In this document: one piece after another, positions 63,357 through 64,000 of the stretch | Layout: each line of letters starts with the position of its first letter | Position numbering within the stretch: position 1 is the first letter of the stretch | Assembly: GCF_900102875.1 (NCBI RefSeq) | Contig: NZ_FNGH01000004.1 | Location: 243,666-307,665, forward strand | DNA from: Franzmannia pantelleriensis | GTDB taxonomy: Bacteria; Pseudomonadota; Gammaproteobacteria; Pseudomonadales; Halomonadaceae | DNA: 64,000 nucleotides | Direction: 5' to 3' | Translations under genes and position numbers: made by a program | Notes under the pieces: generated by a model | What the model was told of the DNA's origin: nothing | The model's database searches: none | What the model saw: only the letters and a program-made list of their open reading frames with translations

Positions 63357-63421
63357 ACCGACAGGAATCGGCAGTCGATGACAACACGGAGGCGTGGCCT
63401 CCAGAGCAAGAGGGTAGACGG

Positions 63422-64000
63422 GTGACGTTTTCCAACCAAGCAGTGAAGCGTGCAGTAGGCGATGGGCTGTTGTCCTTTCCCATCACCGATTTCGATGAGC
63501 AGGGTCGCTTCGATGAGGCGAGCTATCGTGAGCGTCTGGCGTGGTTCATCGGTCACGATATCTCTGCGGTATTCGTTGCCGGTGGGACCGGGGAGTTCTT
63601 CAACCTGTCGCTCGACGAATTCCGTCGGGTGGTCGAGGTAGCGGTCGATGTGGTCGATGGCAAGCTGCCGGTGATCGCCAGCGCTGGCCTGAGCGTGGAG
63701 ACCGGCAAGGCCTTTGCCAAGGCCGCGGAAGAGGCGGGCGCCGACGGTATTCTGCTGATGCCGCCCTATTTGACCGAGTGCCCGCAGGATGGCCTGGTCG
63801 AATACGCCAAGCAGATTTGCGACTCGACCTCGCTGGCGATGATCTACTACAACCGTGGTAATGGCATTCTCGACGCCGCCTCGGCTCAGAAGCTGGCTGA
63901 CCAGTGTCCGAATCTCATCGGCCTCAAGGATGGCAAGGGCGACATCCAGGCGCTCAACAAGATCGTCAAGACGGTAGGTGATCGGCTGGTCTATGTCGGC
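63422..64000 (+). CDS. kdgD: 5-dehydro-4-deoxyglucarate dehydratase, partial (runs off the right edge)
   Basis: 193 codons of a DHDPS-superfamily enzyme, open to the window end. It converts 5-dehydro-4-deoxy-D-glucarate to 2-oxoglutarate semialdehyde, CO2 and water in glucarate/galactarate use. Visible marks are LLSFPITDFDEQGRF at the N-terminus, AGGTGEFFNLSLDE, PPYLTECPQDGLVEYAK and the Schiff-base lysine in LIGLKDGKGD (about residue 165). The GTG start at 63422 gives the family N-terminus (MTFSNQAVK when read as Met). Further glucarate genes would be expected to the right. Confidence 0.9.
   Translation, partial: MTFSNQAVKRAVGDGLLSFPITDFDEQGRFDEASYRERLAWFIGHDISAVFVAGGTGEFFNLSLDEFRRVVEVAVDVVDGKLPVIASAGLSVETGKAFAKAAEEAGADGILLMPPYLTECPQDGLVEYAKQICDSTSLAMIYYNRGNGILDAASAQKLADQCPNLIGLKDGKGDIQALNKIVKTVGDRLVYVG

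Overview
The window is a GC-rich chromosomal stretch from a gammaproteobacterium, most likely Halomonas or a close relative (Halomonadaceae). Evidence for this: an SRP RNA-dnaX-ybaB-recR block, an mlaA-rssB-rssC-tal order shared with Pseudomonas, PntAB, a LemA/M48 pair, and the codon style. The genus is an inference; no rRNA or tRNA gene was seen. Almost everything looks like stable core genome. The one clearly accessory-looking block is the arsenic cluster at about 32.2-37.3 kb.

Layout. 0-1.6 kb: leftward ATP-grasp ligase and an unknown partner that runs off the left edge. 1.8-7.0 kb: SRP RNA, then dnaX, ybaB/ebfC, recR, rnd, ycgL, ycgN. 7.2-13.2 kb: a secreted glycine-rich protein, leftward oligopeptidase B, then a membrane protein, a VWA protein and a class II glutamine amidotransferase. 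13.4-23 kb: fadD, hrpA, a KAS III, mlaA, an RssB-like adaptor/phosphatase with its STAS partner, and leftward tal. 24-32.2 kb: Bcr/CflA exporter, TSUP permease, then pstS-pstC-pstA-pstB with two Pho boxes and an internal terminator. 32.2-37.3 kb: ArsJ-type GAPDH, arsJ and arsR facing a leftward acr3 plus a second ACR3/SBF-like permease. 37.4-41.2 kb: thiolase, TetR regulator and a FadE-type acyl-CoA dehydrogenase preceded by PsrA-like operators. 41.5-64 kb: hsp20, ygiD-like dioxygenase, ybaN, pepN, mgtC, lemA-M48 protease, an acidic lipoprotein, csp, a LysE exporter, a soluble lytic transglycosylase, two hotdog thioesterases, htpG with a sigma-32 promoter, an isochorismatase-like protein, pntAB, gpsA, sixA and the start of kdgD.

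How the genes work together. The phosphate and arsenic blocks are adjacent and fit functionally. Arsenate enters as a phosphate analogue; the GAPDH/ArsJ pair turns it into 1-arseno-3-phosphoglycerate and exports it; ACR3 removes arsenite. The two arsenic promoters share an almost identical operator. fadD, the thiolase and the acyl-CoA dehydrogenase belong to fatty-acid oxidation, and PsrA-like sites lie upstream of two of them.

The most unusual non-coding signal is a family of four intergenic repeats of about 120 bp (15081, 34609, 43736 reversed, 52359). They differ in sequence but keep the same folded structure through compensatory changes in at least three stems, including a hairpin with a GGGA (GNRA-type) loop. 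I do not recognise the family.
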